Source: Morella rubra (lineage: Eukaryota; Streptophyta; Magnoliopsida; Fagales; Myricaceae). From it: a stretch of DNA of 64,000 nt. Positions 24,131-35,434 of this stretch are shown piece by piece. A model generated the notes under the pieces. It was not told the DNA's origin. It worked only from the letters and a program-made list of their open reading frames with translations, and did not search any database. The translations under genes were made by a program, and so were the position numbers. Each line of letters begins with the position of its first letter. Positions within the stretch are counted from its first letter, which is position 1. The DNA lies in NCBI GenBank assembly GCA_003952965.2, contig CM025856.1, positions 2,745,127 through 2,809,126 on the forward strand, given 5' to 3'.

Positions 24131-25451
24131 ATGGGGACAAAAATAAACGAATATTCGACTACGGGTGTTCATTTGAAAATAATTGCTCTTAAAAAAAATA
24201 AAAAATAAAAAATAAAAGGGGGACGAACCAAATCGCACGTTATGGTATCGTTGACTGGGGATTGCTTTGGAGCCTGGTCATGGTGTGATTGGTTCTAATT
24301 GAGACTAATTTTCTTAATAAAACTGCCGCATTTATGTTAGGAATCGGCTTGTAATCATGACAATCTCTTATTGCCTAACCTTTCTGTCGTTTTTTGATCT
24401 ATATTTCTTTATTCACTTCAAGTAGGTACTATCGATTAGCTTTCATTAGTAAGTTAATTTTTAAAAAATCAGAATACTTATATATCTAAAAAAAATAGAC
24501 TAAGAACCTATTAATCTATTTAAAATTATATAAATCAATACCATAAAACAGTATCAATAATTAAATAATAATATAAAAAAAAACCTTCCATTATCTTGAT
24601 TTTGAAAAAAAAAAAAAGGCCTTCCACAAATAAGAGGCATTTCTGACCGTCCATGCAGAGAAACGAAAAATAGGCGTTCTTATCTCGTGACTTTGTTTGA
24701 GGTTCCCTAAGCTTGTCGCAATGCTATCTGACATATTAAGCTTATCTTGTGCTATTTTTAAAAGTAAAAATACGTTTTTTTTGCACGTGTCAGCAGGGGG
24801 GGTGGGAAACGACGGGAGACTCCACGAGGAACACGATGACCAACAAACTCCATGGACCTTTCTAAAGGGTAGGTGTACCCTCTACATTCTGATTGCATGC
24901 TTTTACATTTACTACTGCTCGCCCCATCTCATGAACCTTTAACCCTTTCCAAGCATCCTTTTCTCTTTTTTTTTTTTTCCATAAAAAAAAAAAGAAAGAA
25001 AAAGAAAACACAATTTACAGCCAACTCCACACCTCTAAACGAGCTCTAGACATGCAATTAGCCATAAATGTGCATTAGGTTTTCTGGGAAAACCCTAAAA
25101 TCCCAAAAATAAAATAAAATTTATCTTGTGGAAATAATAACAACCTGTCAACCAGAAACCAAATTGGACATAACTCTGTGTTTAGTATTCTCATTCCGGT
25201 TAAAACTTTTCTCAGCAAGAAAAGAAAAAGAAGGAAACACAGGAAGAATTTCTCTTCCCAGCTTCACAAACACGCAATTTCTAAAAGAGACAAACAGTGG
25301 CTTTTTCCTCTTTCTGTACGTATATTCCATTAACAGTACTAGTAAAGAACCCCCGGTAACCAGCACGTCGTAAACCCACCACCAAACCCTCCCGATCATA
25401 AACCCTTGAATAGGAAACAACCAAAATGCCCCTCCCCCCTACTGTTATTCA
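24131..25451. other. Intergenic, nothing recognised
   Basis: This is AT-rich sequence with A/T homopolymer runs. The part nearest 25451 would be the 3' UTR of the minus-strand gene that ends at 25452. No other coding region is supported. Confidence 0.5.
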
Positions 25452-26021
25452 CTACTCGTAATCTTCGCCCAGAAACTTTGCCAGCGTTTGCTCATCCCAA
25501 TCAAACACGTCGCAGCCGTGCCTTACTTCTCCTTCCCCTGAAACCACCGAGTTCGTACTCTCGACTTTCTCCGTCCATCCACGCGACGCCTCCTTGCTTG
25601 AACCCCGCGCCCCCGCGCTCTCCTCCGCTTGGAACTTCCCGCTACACTCGCCGAAAGAAAACGCGTCCTCTCCCGACAGCAGATGCCTCCTAATGCTGCC
25701 TACGTACACGCTGGCCATGACCGAGGAGTCCGAGTCCGAGAACGATGACCCGCAGCTCTCCTCGTTGCCGTTGATGGTGACGTAAGACGACGAAGACTGG
25801 AAGATCGACGGCGAAGAGTACGGGTCGTCGATGAACCTCACCTTTTTCGTCGGAGTATTCACCGAGCCCTTCAAGGCGTCGTCGGCGTCGTCCAAAAGCT
25901 CCATTAGCTGCGACAAGGTGTCCACGTCCACTGACAGCCAAGGCAGGATGTCCTCGCCCACACCATCGGTGTCCTCTGCCGCCGTGTCGTATCGGCGTCG
26001 TTTTGGCGTGTCCTCGTCCAT
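25452..26021 (-). CDS. Acidic Ser-rich plant protein, function unknown
   Basis: This is a single-exon 189-residue frame in GC-rich DNA, in strong contrast to its AT-rich surroundings, which supports real coding. It starts at the ATG at 26021. Visible features: a short basic patch near the N-terminus (PKRRRYD, residues 6-12) that could act in nuclear import; an acidic leucine-rich segment (LPWLSVDVDTLSQLMELLDD, about residues 26-45); a KVRFIDDPYSSPSIFQSSSSY stretch; a serine-rich block with NGNEESCGSSFSDSDSS; and a C-terminal DWDEQTLAKFLGEDYE tail. The layout resembles small conserved, uncharacterised plant proteins, but I cannot name the family. There is no signal peptide or membrane segment. 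A regulatory or adaptor role is possible but not shown. Confidence 0.75.
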   Translation of the reverse strand: MDEDTPKRRRYDTAAEDTDGVGEDILPWLSVDVDTLSQLMELLDDADDALKGSVNTPTKKVRFIDDPYSSPSIFQSSSSYVTINGNEESCGSSFSDSDSSVMASVYVGSIRRHLLSGEDAFSFGECSGKFQAEESAGARGSSKEASRGWTEKVESTNSVVSGEGEVRHGCDVFDWDEQTLAKFLGEDYE

Positions 26022-26264
26022 GGGGAAAGAGAGTGTACGGCTTTGACAAGCAGAGAAGATTTACTGAAGAAGCCAGTCTCTGCAGTGTGAGGCCGCTTAT
26101 GAATAAATATTCTCTGAGACGGGACTTTGCACCTTCGTACGGCTCGTTAGGGTCCTACTGGAGTGCAATTTCAGCTCTCTATAAGAACTAGCCACTCGAT
26201 TAGATTGTTACGTTTCGGAAAAGCCTCGAGATGGTGACAAGTGGCTAGAGGAGTCGAGAAGATG

Positions 26265-26271
26265 ACGTGGC
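26265..26271 (+). promoter_or_regulatory. ACGTGGC (ABRE/G-box-like) upstream of the 25452-26021 gene
   Basis: ACGTGGC lies about 245 bp upstream of the start codon at 26021. This core binds bZIP factors in abscisic-acid-responsive promoters. A single short match can occur by chance. Confidence 0.3.
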
Positions 26272-26469
26272 AGGCAGTGGTGGGTGGGTCGTATAGTAGG
26301 GGAATTGGGCGGGAATGTGCATCGTATCAAACCTGCACTCTGAGTGTGGGTAAATATGGGAAACAGGTCAGTACGTCCGTTTCGGGATGCAAAAAGCGAC
26401 CTCCACGAACTGGCTTTTCTGGCGGGTTAGATTACCCTTTAAGCCCTTAACTTTCCAATGTTATTACTC

Positions 26470-26670
26470 AGGGGTGTTCGGCGATAGGAAATTTGGGAGT
26501 CGAAAATTTTGAAGATCGGGATCCGTAAAAAGTAAAAATATTTTATAAAATTGATGAAAAAGTAAAAATAAAAAAAAATTAAATAAATATTATAAAAATA
26601 ATAATTTAATGAGATGTGAAAGATTATTTTATAATTTTTTAGTCGGTATAAAAATTTCGAAGGAGGAAAA
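26470..26670. repeat. AT-rich MITE-like repeat
   Basis: It begins GGGGTGTTCGG, followed by AAATTTGGGAGTCGAAAATTTTGAA. It shares its interior (AAAATATTTTAT..., AAATAAATATTATAA) with 40219-40427. The right end is degraded. Confidence 0.6.
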
Positions 26671-27295
26671 TTATCACCTTATTGATACGAGTTATGTGGT
26701 CTGGTACAATTTTGATACCCATAAAGAATGCAATATTAACCCATAAATATTTGTACTTTTTTTTTTGGGTAAGCGATTTGTCCAAAGAGTTTATTCACTT
26801 GAAAATAAAGTGAATTAAAAAAAAACATATGAAATAATATTTAATTACAAGCAGTTTTGGTTTAGGAGGTCACTTGGCTTGATTTTGAACTCTTGAATCC
26901 TTGATGTGCTTGCCAGATTTAAACTATTACGAATAAAAAAATAATTAATTACAAGCAATTATAGGAATTTAAAACCTTGTGCAAGTACTATAGACATTGT
27001 TGGTGCTTCCTATAAGTAATCAATCCGACTCGTTCTTTAAGTAGCATTGCTGGCTAAAGCTAGATTAGTGCCCTCGCTCGACGTAAAGTTGATCATATGT
27101 GACAGATAACCCGACCATTTAACCCTCGCAATTTAAATTTCATGTGGGGTATAATCCAGTAACGCATGAAATTGACCTTTGACTCTTCATTTAATTCTAA
27201 CTTTTTCATCTGATTTCTAATAAATTATGAGATTTAGGTTTAATTAAAGATGCTGTCCATATGATATTCACTTTTAATAAAAGCAAATTTTAAAG
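26671..27295. other. Intergenic, nothing recognised
   Basis: This is AT-rich sequence without coding exons or a defined element. Confidence 0.5.
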
Positions 27296-27592
27296 TACAA
27301 ATTTGAATAGACTAGTACATGTGGTCTATTTTTTAAGACGTATAAGTCTTTTCGTTTATCAAAAAGTTAGCTTGCTAACGGAAACGGAGTTTGTGATAGG
27401 CTATTTAATCTCGAAAATAGACATCTCGATCCGAAATCTATGTCAGTCTTTTGTAAGTCGGCTAAGTTTTGGTAGACAAAAAAATCTATATGTCTGAAAA
27501 ATAAACCACAAGAATCAGTCCGTTCAAAGTTGTATCTTAAAGACATATTTGTTAAAAGTCAATACTAAGGAATTGTAGTGATAATTAAGCCT
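27296..27592. repeat. MITE-like repeat, copy 2 (5' end missing)
   Basis: It matches 18060-18330 in the same orientation and ends AATTAAGCC, the inverse of the start of copy 1. Together the two truncated copies reconstruct an element of about 0.4 kb with inverted ends. Confidence 0.65.
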
Positions 27593-30500
27593 GATATTTA
27601 TCTAAGCCCAAGTTTGGATGGTCCAAAAATGGGGGGAAAAAAATCTCAAATGAAAATTTTCTTATTGGAGGTAATGTTAGATTTTATTGACTTTTATGGA
27701 GTTTGTGAAAAGTTAGTAGTAAATTAGAATAAATTACACTTTGCACCCCTTTTATTTATTTATTTATTTTTTGTATTTGAACAGGGATTAATTTATCCGC
27801 TATTATTTTTGCAATAAAATTTGTGTGAGGGTAAAATCATCATTTTGTAGCCTTAAAAAATCATTTTCATTTTGGCAAAAAAAATAAAATAACAATGCAA
27901 AGTGACAAAAATCAATAGTTCAAATAATAATTTGAGATACAAAGTATCAAGACTCTCATAATTAGAAGTCCAAAGTGTATTTATCCCTAGAAAATTTGAA
28001 GCATATTTGGTTGGATATTGATTTTATTTGAAGTTTGTGAAAAAAGAGCAGATAGAGACGATTTTGTTAAAATATTAGACTAAAGAAGATTTGAACTAGA
28101 GGGAGACAAATCTAAGATGGTTGGATCGCGAGAGACCTGCTTTCACCATATAAAGCCCAATAGACTACATTTTTGCTTCTCAAAGTTGTAATTTACATGA
28201 AGAGCTATTTTTATAAGCCCAAAACTACGATCAACCCATAATGCGAAAAAGTGGGGAGATAAATAATTTGATGAATTTTTTTTTTGAAAAATTGTAGAAG
28301 TTTGTGAGAAAATATTTGTAAAATAGTTTAAAGAGTAGTGATTTGATTTGAGAAAGCTAAATATCATGTTAATCAAATTTTAATTAAAATTTTGAGATTT
28401 TATTGTTTGAAAAAAAAAATGTTTAGTCTTGGATTACAAGCTAAGAACCTCCTTTTCTATTCCACTTGATGGCTCAGAAGCTACCCCCAATTTTTCATAG
28501 AGGATTGACTCTCGGAATTACGTTTGATTTAGGATAAGCTGGTTTGCTTGTAATTTATTTTACTTGTTTTCAGGTATTTGGTAAGCATTGATATTAAAGT
28601 AAAATGTCAATTGTAAAAAGGTTTATTATTTAAAACAAAACAAAAAAAAAAAAGGCTCAAATTTTCCATAAACTATTTTTTTGGGGAAATATTATAATAC
28701 GCCTCATTTCTATAGCAAAAAATCAATAAGACTCCTTCAAATTCCAAAATATTTTATTTTGCAAAAAGACTGAAATGTCATTCCAAGACAAAATTATTAT
28801 AAATATTAAGAAATGTATTATAAATAAAAAGTAATATTTTTTAATTAAAAATTGAATTTAAAGGTTGCATATGATAATTTTATTTTCTTCTCTTTCTAGA
28901 CCAAGTGGACACTTCTCCTTTAGTTGACAATTTAGCTAACGACAATTGAACTATTGGGACAATTTTATTGCAAAAACTTAATCAGGGATCCGATGGTTGA
29001 AATTGATATCTGAGGGACTAAAATATCAAAAGTGTAAACCCTTTAGACTTGCACAACAATTAAGTCTTTTTATATAAATACGTAAATCATTAAGCATGTC
29101 AAACATCAAAAAATATTTTTTTAAAAATATTTTAAAAGGAAAATTTTACTTAAATTTTTTTGAAAAGTTTTTTACATAAAATATAGTTTTACAAAACAAA
29201 AAAAATTAAATCCCTGTACTTTAAAAGTTGTTTTTGTAATTGTAAAAACTTCATTGTCCCCTGTCGAAACTCAGGCAATCTAAAATCCTATGGAATAATC
29301 GCACCCTTGGAGGAGCTGTGCGTGAGTCTTCTCTACATGTAGGTGCGCACTTTGGGAGGCAGAGAGAGAGAGAGCGCACTGCCGATGCAACCCTTTAGTA
29401 AGGAATAAGGATTGCATTCATGTTAAAGCTGTACTTTGTCGCCAGTCTCGTGACTTATTGAGGCAAGAATCGCAACCATAAAACCTTCAATTCGCGACTT
29501 GAAAATTGATTTGTTGGTGACACAATAAACACTTACAAATATTCCTCTCTGTGGATGAAAAATGCATTACATCCACAAACTGAAAAAGGGTAATCGAAAC
29601 ACCAAAAGCCTAACCCATCCAAAGGGGCTGGGTCTATAGGCAATTGTTAGATGTATACTGGGCCTATAGGTTACATCATTAAGGTAAGTCCAAGCCCCTC
29701 TTGACTAAGGAACACTAAGGTCAAAGCATCGTGGCTCCGCGCGAATTTCATGAAACGACTTAAATCTGCAGCATGCAAGTCTGCTTTCGTCGCTAGTGTC
29801 TCCACGGCAATAGGCAAATAAGTTCACCTCCATTGCTGGCGGCTCAACCATAACAAGCAAACATGCTGCAAGCGATTCAAGCCTTACAGGCGTTCTCACT
29901 TCCACTAATGGCAGTTCAACCTGAACAGGTCAACTCACTTCTCCCATCAGCGACTCAGCCCTCAACATTTGTTTTCACTACCGCCAATAGTGAGCCAGCC
30001 TCAACACGGGAACCCATTCTCTCCGTCGATGAGCCATTGAGCCAATCACATTTCTCGAACCATGTTTTCCTTAACCAACCTTTTCAAACGTAATTAGCTC
30101 CACAGACGATAACCCAATTACCTACACAAGTAATCTTATCTCCGTTGCGAAATCAAATTCCAACTGGTAAATTCAGCCCGTTGTCAAACCTTCTTTCGCA
30201 AAATTATTCCTCCTCAATTGCAAGTCTGTCTCTTAAGCTATCTGGACACTAGATGCTCGTGTTGCTTATCCTTTCAATCAACTCTACTTGGCACCCCAGT
30301 CTTATTAAATAGTTCGATCCTACTTGGTAAGCGAGAACACTTTGCCACTTTGTCTCTGACCAAACTGTTTTAAACCTAAACAATATGCAATATGCCTAGA
30401 GAGGAGTGAATAGTTTTCTTTAAACAACACCCTTTTTAAAGAATATAATGTAAAATACACAGCAATATTCACTCTCTGATCTGGATGTTAGCAATCCTAA

Positions 30501-31090
30501 TCTGAACCATACTATCACAAATGAATATAAGAATAATCTCATATATCTATTTTGACAGGAAATCAACAAATCACAATCTGTTGTAATGCTCTGTAAAAAA
30601 ATTTCAAAAACAGAGTATAGATCTAGTGAACTACAATAGACCCTTATCAAACTACAAATGATGCAAACACTGTTTCAAAGCGAAATTGTTCACAGATCAA
30701 CTTACCAACACAACAACCTAATTAGATTAAGAAATCTAATCAGAAACTTACCAACCTCGGGGTCTTGATCTTCCTTGCACAAAATCTTCAAATCCAAGAT
30801 TTGAATTCTCAATACAAAGCACAAGACATATTAGAAATTAACAATAAAATTAATGTAAGTACACAAAGAGCAATTGCACAACTTGACACCGAAGATGATT
30901 ACGAAGAAAAAACACCTTAAAAAACTTCTTTAACGAGAAAAACTCTCCAAACCTTTGCTTGTGACAAATCCACTAATTTCCAAATTCGATTACACAGTGA
31001 TCAATTGATTACACTAACCTAGCTAATCTGACCATAATGAATCTTATCCGAACTACCTCAATTCGGTTCTATAACTTGCAGGGACCTAGT
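27593..31090. other. Intergenic, nothing recognised
   Basis: This is AT-rich DNA with short frames (for example 29863-30093) that carry no recognised motif and no good context. Around 30390 there is a phrase, TGCCTAGAGAGGAGTGAATAG, of a kind common in plant LTR retroelements, so part of 30360-31090 may be old transposon debris. Confidence 0.45.
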
Positions 31091-31775
31091 GTAAGAATAA
31101 TGCTCTAAAATCATTTGTCTGAATATTTATTTAGATGTCACATGTGTATATTTATTTATTGGGTAATAAAATGCGACATAAGATGTTACATAGATATTAT
31201 TGTTGACATTGTAGAAAAGTCATGCCAATTATTGAAAATCAAAGGCAAGAAGTATGACTTTCGGTCTATATTCACTTAATGTTTTGTTCTAGAAAAAAAA
31301 TACATATTGATGTACGATAGGTCTACACTCGTTGTGCCTCTATTTAATAGGATGATGGACTTCGTCATTGAGGTAATGACCTTAAGTAAACAAGTGGTGT
31401 AATGTAAGAGTACATGCATTGAATGAGATCAAATATGAATACATTTTGGAAGTGATCACTGATATTGAGAAAGTATTCAACACAATTGATTTATTATATT
31501 CTAGACCTGAGAGGTTTGTACGGATCTATTTATTATATACTTGTGATTTGACCGAGTCATTTGATGATGATCTTTCAGTCAAATATTCCAAATAACGTTG
31601 ATCTTTTATATAATAAATGAGTTTGTATAATGCTCAATAAGGAATCCACCAATCTCTTGATGAGGCAGTATATTCAATATATTGTATAGGGTTGGACTAG
31701 AAAAAGAATCCATTGGCTAATGGTATTTTGTGAAAATATTTTTCGAAATTAATATATATATATTAAGTATTAGGG

Positions 31776-33740
31776 AAATTGGCAATATAGTCATTAGATT
31801 TATACCATGCTAATGATTTAATCATTAGACTTCATTTTTTTAGTTTATAATCACTGAGTCCATATCCGTATGACGATTGGATCCTTCCCTCCATATTCCA
31901 TCAATCAATTTAACGGAAACTATGGCCACGTTAGCATTTAAACACATCAGCATCACTAATGTTTAAATGCTGCACAGTCACCTAAAAGAATCAAAACAAA
32001 CCGCTTAATGTCTGAGAGAAAACGTTTAATGTCTTCAAAACGACAGATCGTATGAGAAAAGAGAGAGTACTTCTTTTTGGGGTCCATCGAAGAAAGCTGA
32101 AATAGATCCCTGAGTGACCCTATAGATAACCGACCACCGCGTCTTTCCCTCTCCTTTCTCTCTCGTGTTTGATCCAGAAGATGGTAGCAGGTCGTAAGTA
32201 GTAAGAAAGACTAAAGAGCAATGGCAAACCGGTCGTACTCTGCAATGGATTTGTTTTGAGATTGCAATTGTACGACAAGCAGACACAGAGAAAGGAAAAA
32301 AGAGAGAGAAGAGGACTTGAAGAATTTAGATCATCAATTTTATCTTTGGACTAAATAGTACAGACGGAAGTGGGTTAGGGGCACTTGAGATGCTCTTCAG
32401 CTTTAGAATTTTATCTCTGCAGCAATATCTCCGTATAACGATATTGTGTTGTTCTTTTAACTAAGCAATATTGCTAACTTTGTAGGCAAGGCTCAAAGTT
32501 AGCAATAAAAATTCTTTATTTGATTGGAAGACTCAAATATGTATAGTTTCATTTTGACATTTTTTCAGCAGTTTTTCCTGAGTTTTACATAGTGTTACAA
32601 ATGGATTATATAGAAGATTCGGGTAATTGCAATTCAGCAACAACAGGGGATGTCTACAGTTCAAGCATCCTCCAAGTCAGCTGCAGCTTTTGATTAACCT
32701 TCATGCATCACTTAGTGCTAGGTTGTTATGTATCTTGTCTGTTGTTGTATTTTTATGGCCTCTCTGTAATTGAATGTAATTGTATTCCTTCCAAACTTGT
32801 GGTGCACATCAAGTGTATATCTTGTCCACTCATAGTTATTTTTATATCCTGTCCACTCAAAAAGAAAAAATTACTATAACCATACTAGATGAGCTAAAAA
32901 TTAGAGTACAAAACTTTTCAAATTGACGAGAGTTCTAAAAGAAAATTTCCAAACCAAATGCTCCAAACTGAAAAGCCACAGAGTGAAGCTGGAGGTCACG
33001 TCATGTGATCGGGTTACCTATCTAACCCATATTTAAATAAGTTTTTTCCTGAATTTGTTCACTTCTGTTATTGGTGGGTGTCTTCAATAAATTAGCATTT
33101 CTAACAGGTTTTTGGTCGCCACATGACGATGACGAGAACTGCTTGATTTACTAAGCGTTTGATTTCCATGATGATAGCGACAGATCTAAGCTCAGAGATC
33201 GTCGAGAACTGCTTGATTTACTACGCGAAGAAGCACATCCTAGGCATTTCACGTTCGAATACTAGGAAGCCGTCGTCCTCTTCGTCATCTATAGCAAAGT
33301 CAAAGAGTGAACAGAGGGAAATCCTGTAGACTATAATTAGCAATCTTCCACTGGAGAAGAGCTCTTTGAGGTCGTCTTCCATGGCAACCAGATTCCTGTT
33401 ATTTCGTCTGAATTCGGTTTCGAAGTAAAACGGTATGATTCAGCGTTTTTACTTTCCACTTATTGATGTGATGTGTCGTTTAGTATGAGTTTTAATTTAC
33501 ATGACAAAACGATGTGTTTTGTTTAATGATGATCTCACGTGGTGAATCTGTATGACATGCGGCGCTGACGTGTTTAAATACTGACATGGCATGAGATTTC
33601 GTTAAATGGACTGACGGAATATAGACGGAAGAACCTAATCGTTACACGTATATAAACTCAGTAACCGTAAAGTAAAAAAATAAAACCTAGTGACTAAATC
33701 ATCAATGTGGTATAAACCTAGTGATCATATTGACAATTAA
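31776..33740. mobile_element. Mutator-like element with about 180-bp TIRs (Pack-MULE)
   Basis: The left end (31776-31955) and the reverse complement of the right end (33561-33740) align over about 180 bp at roughly 75% identity. Shared stretches include GATTTATACCA, TGATTTA(A/G)TCA, ATTTTTTTA, CATCA(A/G)TC and TTTAAACAC(A/G)TCAGC. TIRs of this length are typical of Mutator-like elements. There is no transposase; the inside holds an NPH3-family gene fragment. No clean 9-bp target duplication was found, which fits the age implied by TIR divergence. Confidence 0.8.
33183..33428 (+). pseudogene. NPH3-family gene fragment captured in the MULE
   Basis: One frame of 82 codons reads DLSSEIVENCLIYYAKKH, then a Ser-rich linker, EQREIL, a TAG stop at 33327-33329, and TIISNLPLEKSS...MATRFLL. 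The order (IVENCLIYYAKKH, then EQR, then the ISNLPLEKSS block) is that of the NPH3 domain in plant BTB/NPH3 proteins, which are CUL3 adaptor-type proteins in phototropic and auxin signalling. BTB and the rest of NPH3 are missing. A 27-bp piece (GAGAACTGCTTGATTTACTA core) is also present 70 bp upstream at 33131, a small internal duplication. The fragment cannot make a functional NPH3 protein. Confidence 0.75.
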
Positions 33741-34590
33741 TAGTCCAACGAGTTACAGATCATGAATTGAGAATTATATGAGTTAGAGACATAATCGGTG
33801 ATATGATTCTGGTCCTATTACTTATGTGAATATAGTGTGGTGGAAGGATAAATAAACGAAATTATTAGCAGAAAGGATTTCATAAATCGATCTCAAATAC
33901 TCAGAGGTAAATTGTGATATGTTAATGGACATGATCACAATCAGTAGAAGCCTAAAATTCGGAATAAAATAATATAAAGGAAATAATGAAAAAGAGTTTT
34001 TCATATGATACTATGGTCGAGATCTGAGGTCCATAACGATCCCATACTATATCACAGCTAGGATTCAGAAAAAGACTATAAGATAGTTTTTTTTAGACAG
34101 TTGGCCATTATGACTTTTAGAAACCTTGTAACGACTGTGAGGCATGGAAAGAAAGGAGATAAAACATTTGGGCTGCTTTATTGTGAAATCAAAGACTCAA
34201 GGTGTGAGATCAACAAGACCTGAAGATTATTGAAAATTCAATCGCAAATAAAGTTTAAGATCGTTTGTCAAATCAAGTAAGTATAATTTTCGCAGGCAAA
34301 CTTTCTACTAAAACTTTATGTCCACTTGAAAATTGGATTATTCACAAAGCTTGATCTTCGCGTATAAACCTTGTGTAAATCAATGGACACAATTGAAACT
34401 TCCAGCCATCTATCTCCAAAACATCTGATTCTTGACACACAGTGGTGTTTTGGGGTTGGTGATCAAGGAGAAGATCTTTCGTAGATGATATAATTCGATA
34501 ATGACAGCAGCACTATAAAAATTCTTCATACTCACGAGAAAAAAAGCAAAGAAAGGATTTTCTTGGAACGTAACTCTTTAGATCTATAAT

Positions 34591-35270
34591 TCTTTTTAAT
34601 ATCTGATACTATGTGTTTGAAAACAATTCTTGGAAGGCTTTTATGAAAAGAGAGACGCGGAATCTTGCAGGCTCACGCTTCAAGGCATCCAACAGAATTT
34701 GGTTTCAGCATAACGCTCTTTCTTTTATATCAGTTACACAGTGAACTTCAACCAGACTCCAAGCGAATTACATCACCATTCTAGACCTTTTTTAAAGAGG
34801 CCATGTATCTGCCTCTCTTTCAATCTCAGGTATACAAAAGGCAGACACGTCACAAGTATGCCAAATTAACATTTATAGTCTCAGGTGTAGCTTTGGCCAG
34901 AGTCAATCAGCAGGCGAGCGAGGAGTCACTATGAGGTGGATGAAAAATGCATCAGGCCCATAAAACCAGAAAGGCGAAGATCATGTTAGTTGTATTAACA
35001 TTAATTGCTGAGAAGATCCAAGGGACGGGAGGCCGTTTGACCTGAGCTTGTGATTTGGATAATTTGCTGAAGATCATGTTAGCTGTATTAACATATCTGC
35101 TCGGTGTCCCCGGCCCCTAAAGTAAGTCAACAGGGCAGGACTCACGGTTGAACAGAAGTTTCGTAAAAATCTATTAAGACGGGAAAGCTTGATAGTGCCC
35201 GTAACGAGTTTTGGTGGCCTTGACAGCAACTGACAAAGCATTTCCTATTCCTAAACGTCCAAGGGTAACG
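34591..35270. other. Intergenic, nothing recognised
   Basis: This is sequence of mixed composition with no coding exon. GAAGATCATGTTAG(T/C)TGTATTAACAT occurs twice, at about 34976 and 35069. Confidence 0.4.
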
Positions 35271-35434
35271 GGCGTATGTTTGTATAATTTTTTTAAATTT
35301 AAAATTTTTATCACATCAAATATATTTTATAAATTTTAAATTTTTATATATTTTTATAATTTTTATAAATTTTAATATTTCAAAAATTTCAAAAATTTTA
35401 AGAATACTCTGAAAAAGTTCGGTAAACAAACGCC
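35271..35434. repeat. AT-rich MITE with imperfect TIRs
   Basis: It starts GGCGTATGTTTGTAT and ends with the inverted GGTAAACAAACGCC. The interior is almost pure A/T. Confidence 0.65.

Larger units (their letters stand above)
31091..34590. mobile_element. Probable older repeat interrupted by the Mutator-like element
   Basis: The sequence at 31091-31775 and its continuation at 33741 onward read like one dispersed repeat split by the inserted element. It begins TGTAAGAATAATGCTC, possibly an LTR start. The class and the far end could not be fixed. Confidence 0.3.

Noticed and set aside
25690..26049. Alternative minus-strand frame overlapping the 189-codon gene
   Set aside because: It is a GC-rich shadow frame (Arg/Gly/His-rich). 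The 25452-26021 frame has the plausible start and amino-acid makeup.
29705..30093. Overlapping frames of 66 and 76 codons on opposite strands
   Set aside because: No recognised motif, no promoter or splice context, and located in repeat-like DNA.
31761..33751. 9-bp target duplication for the Mutator-like element
   Set aside because: The flanks TTAAGTATT and TTAATAGTC are only loosely alike. I could not claim a true duplication.
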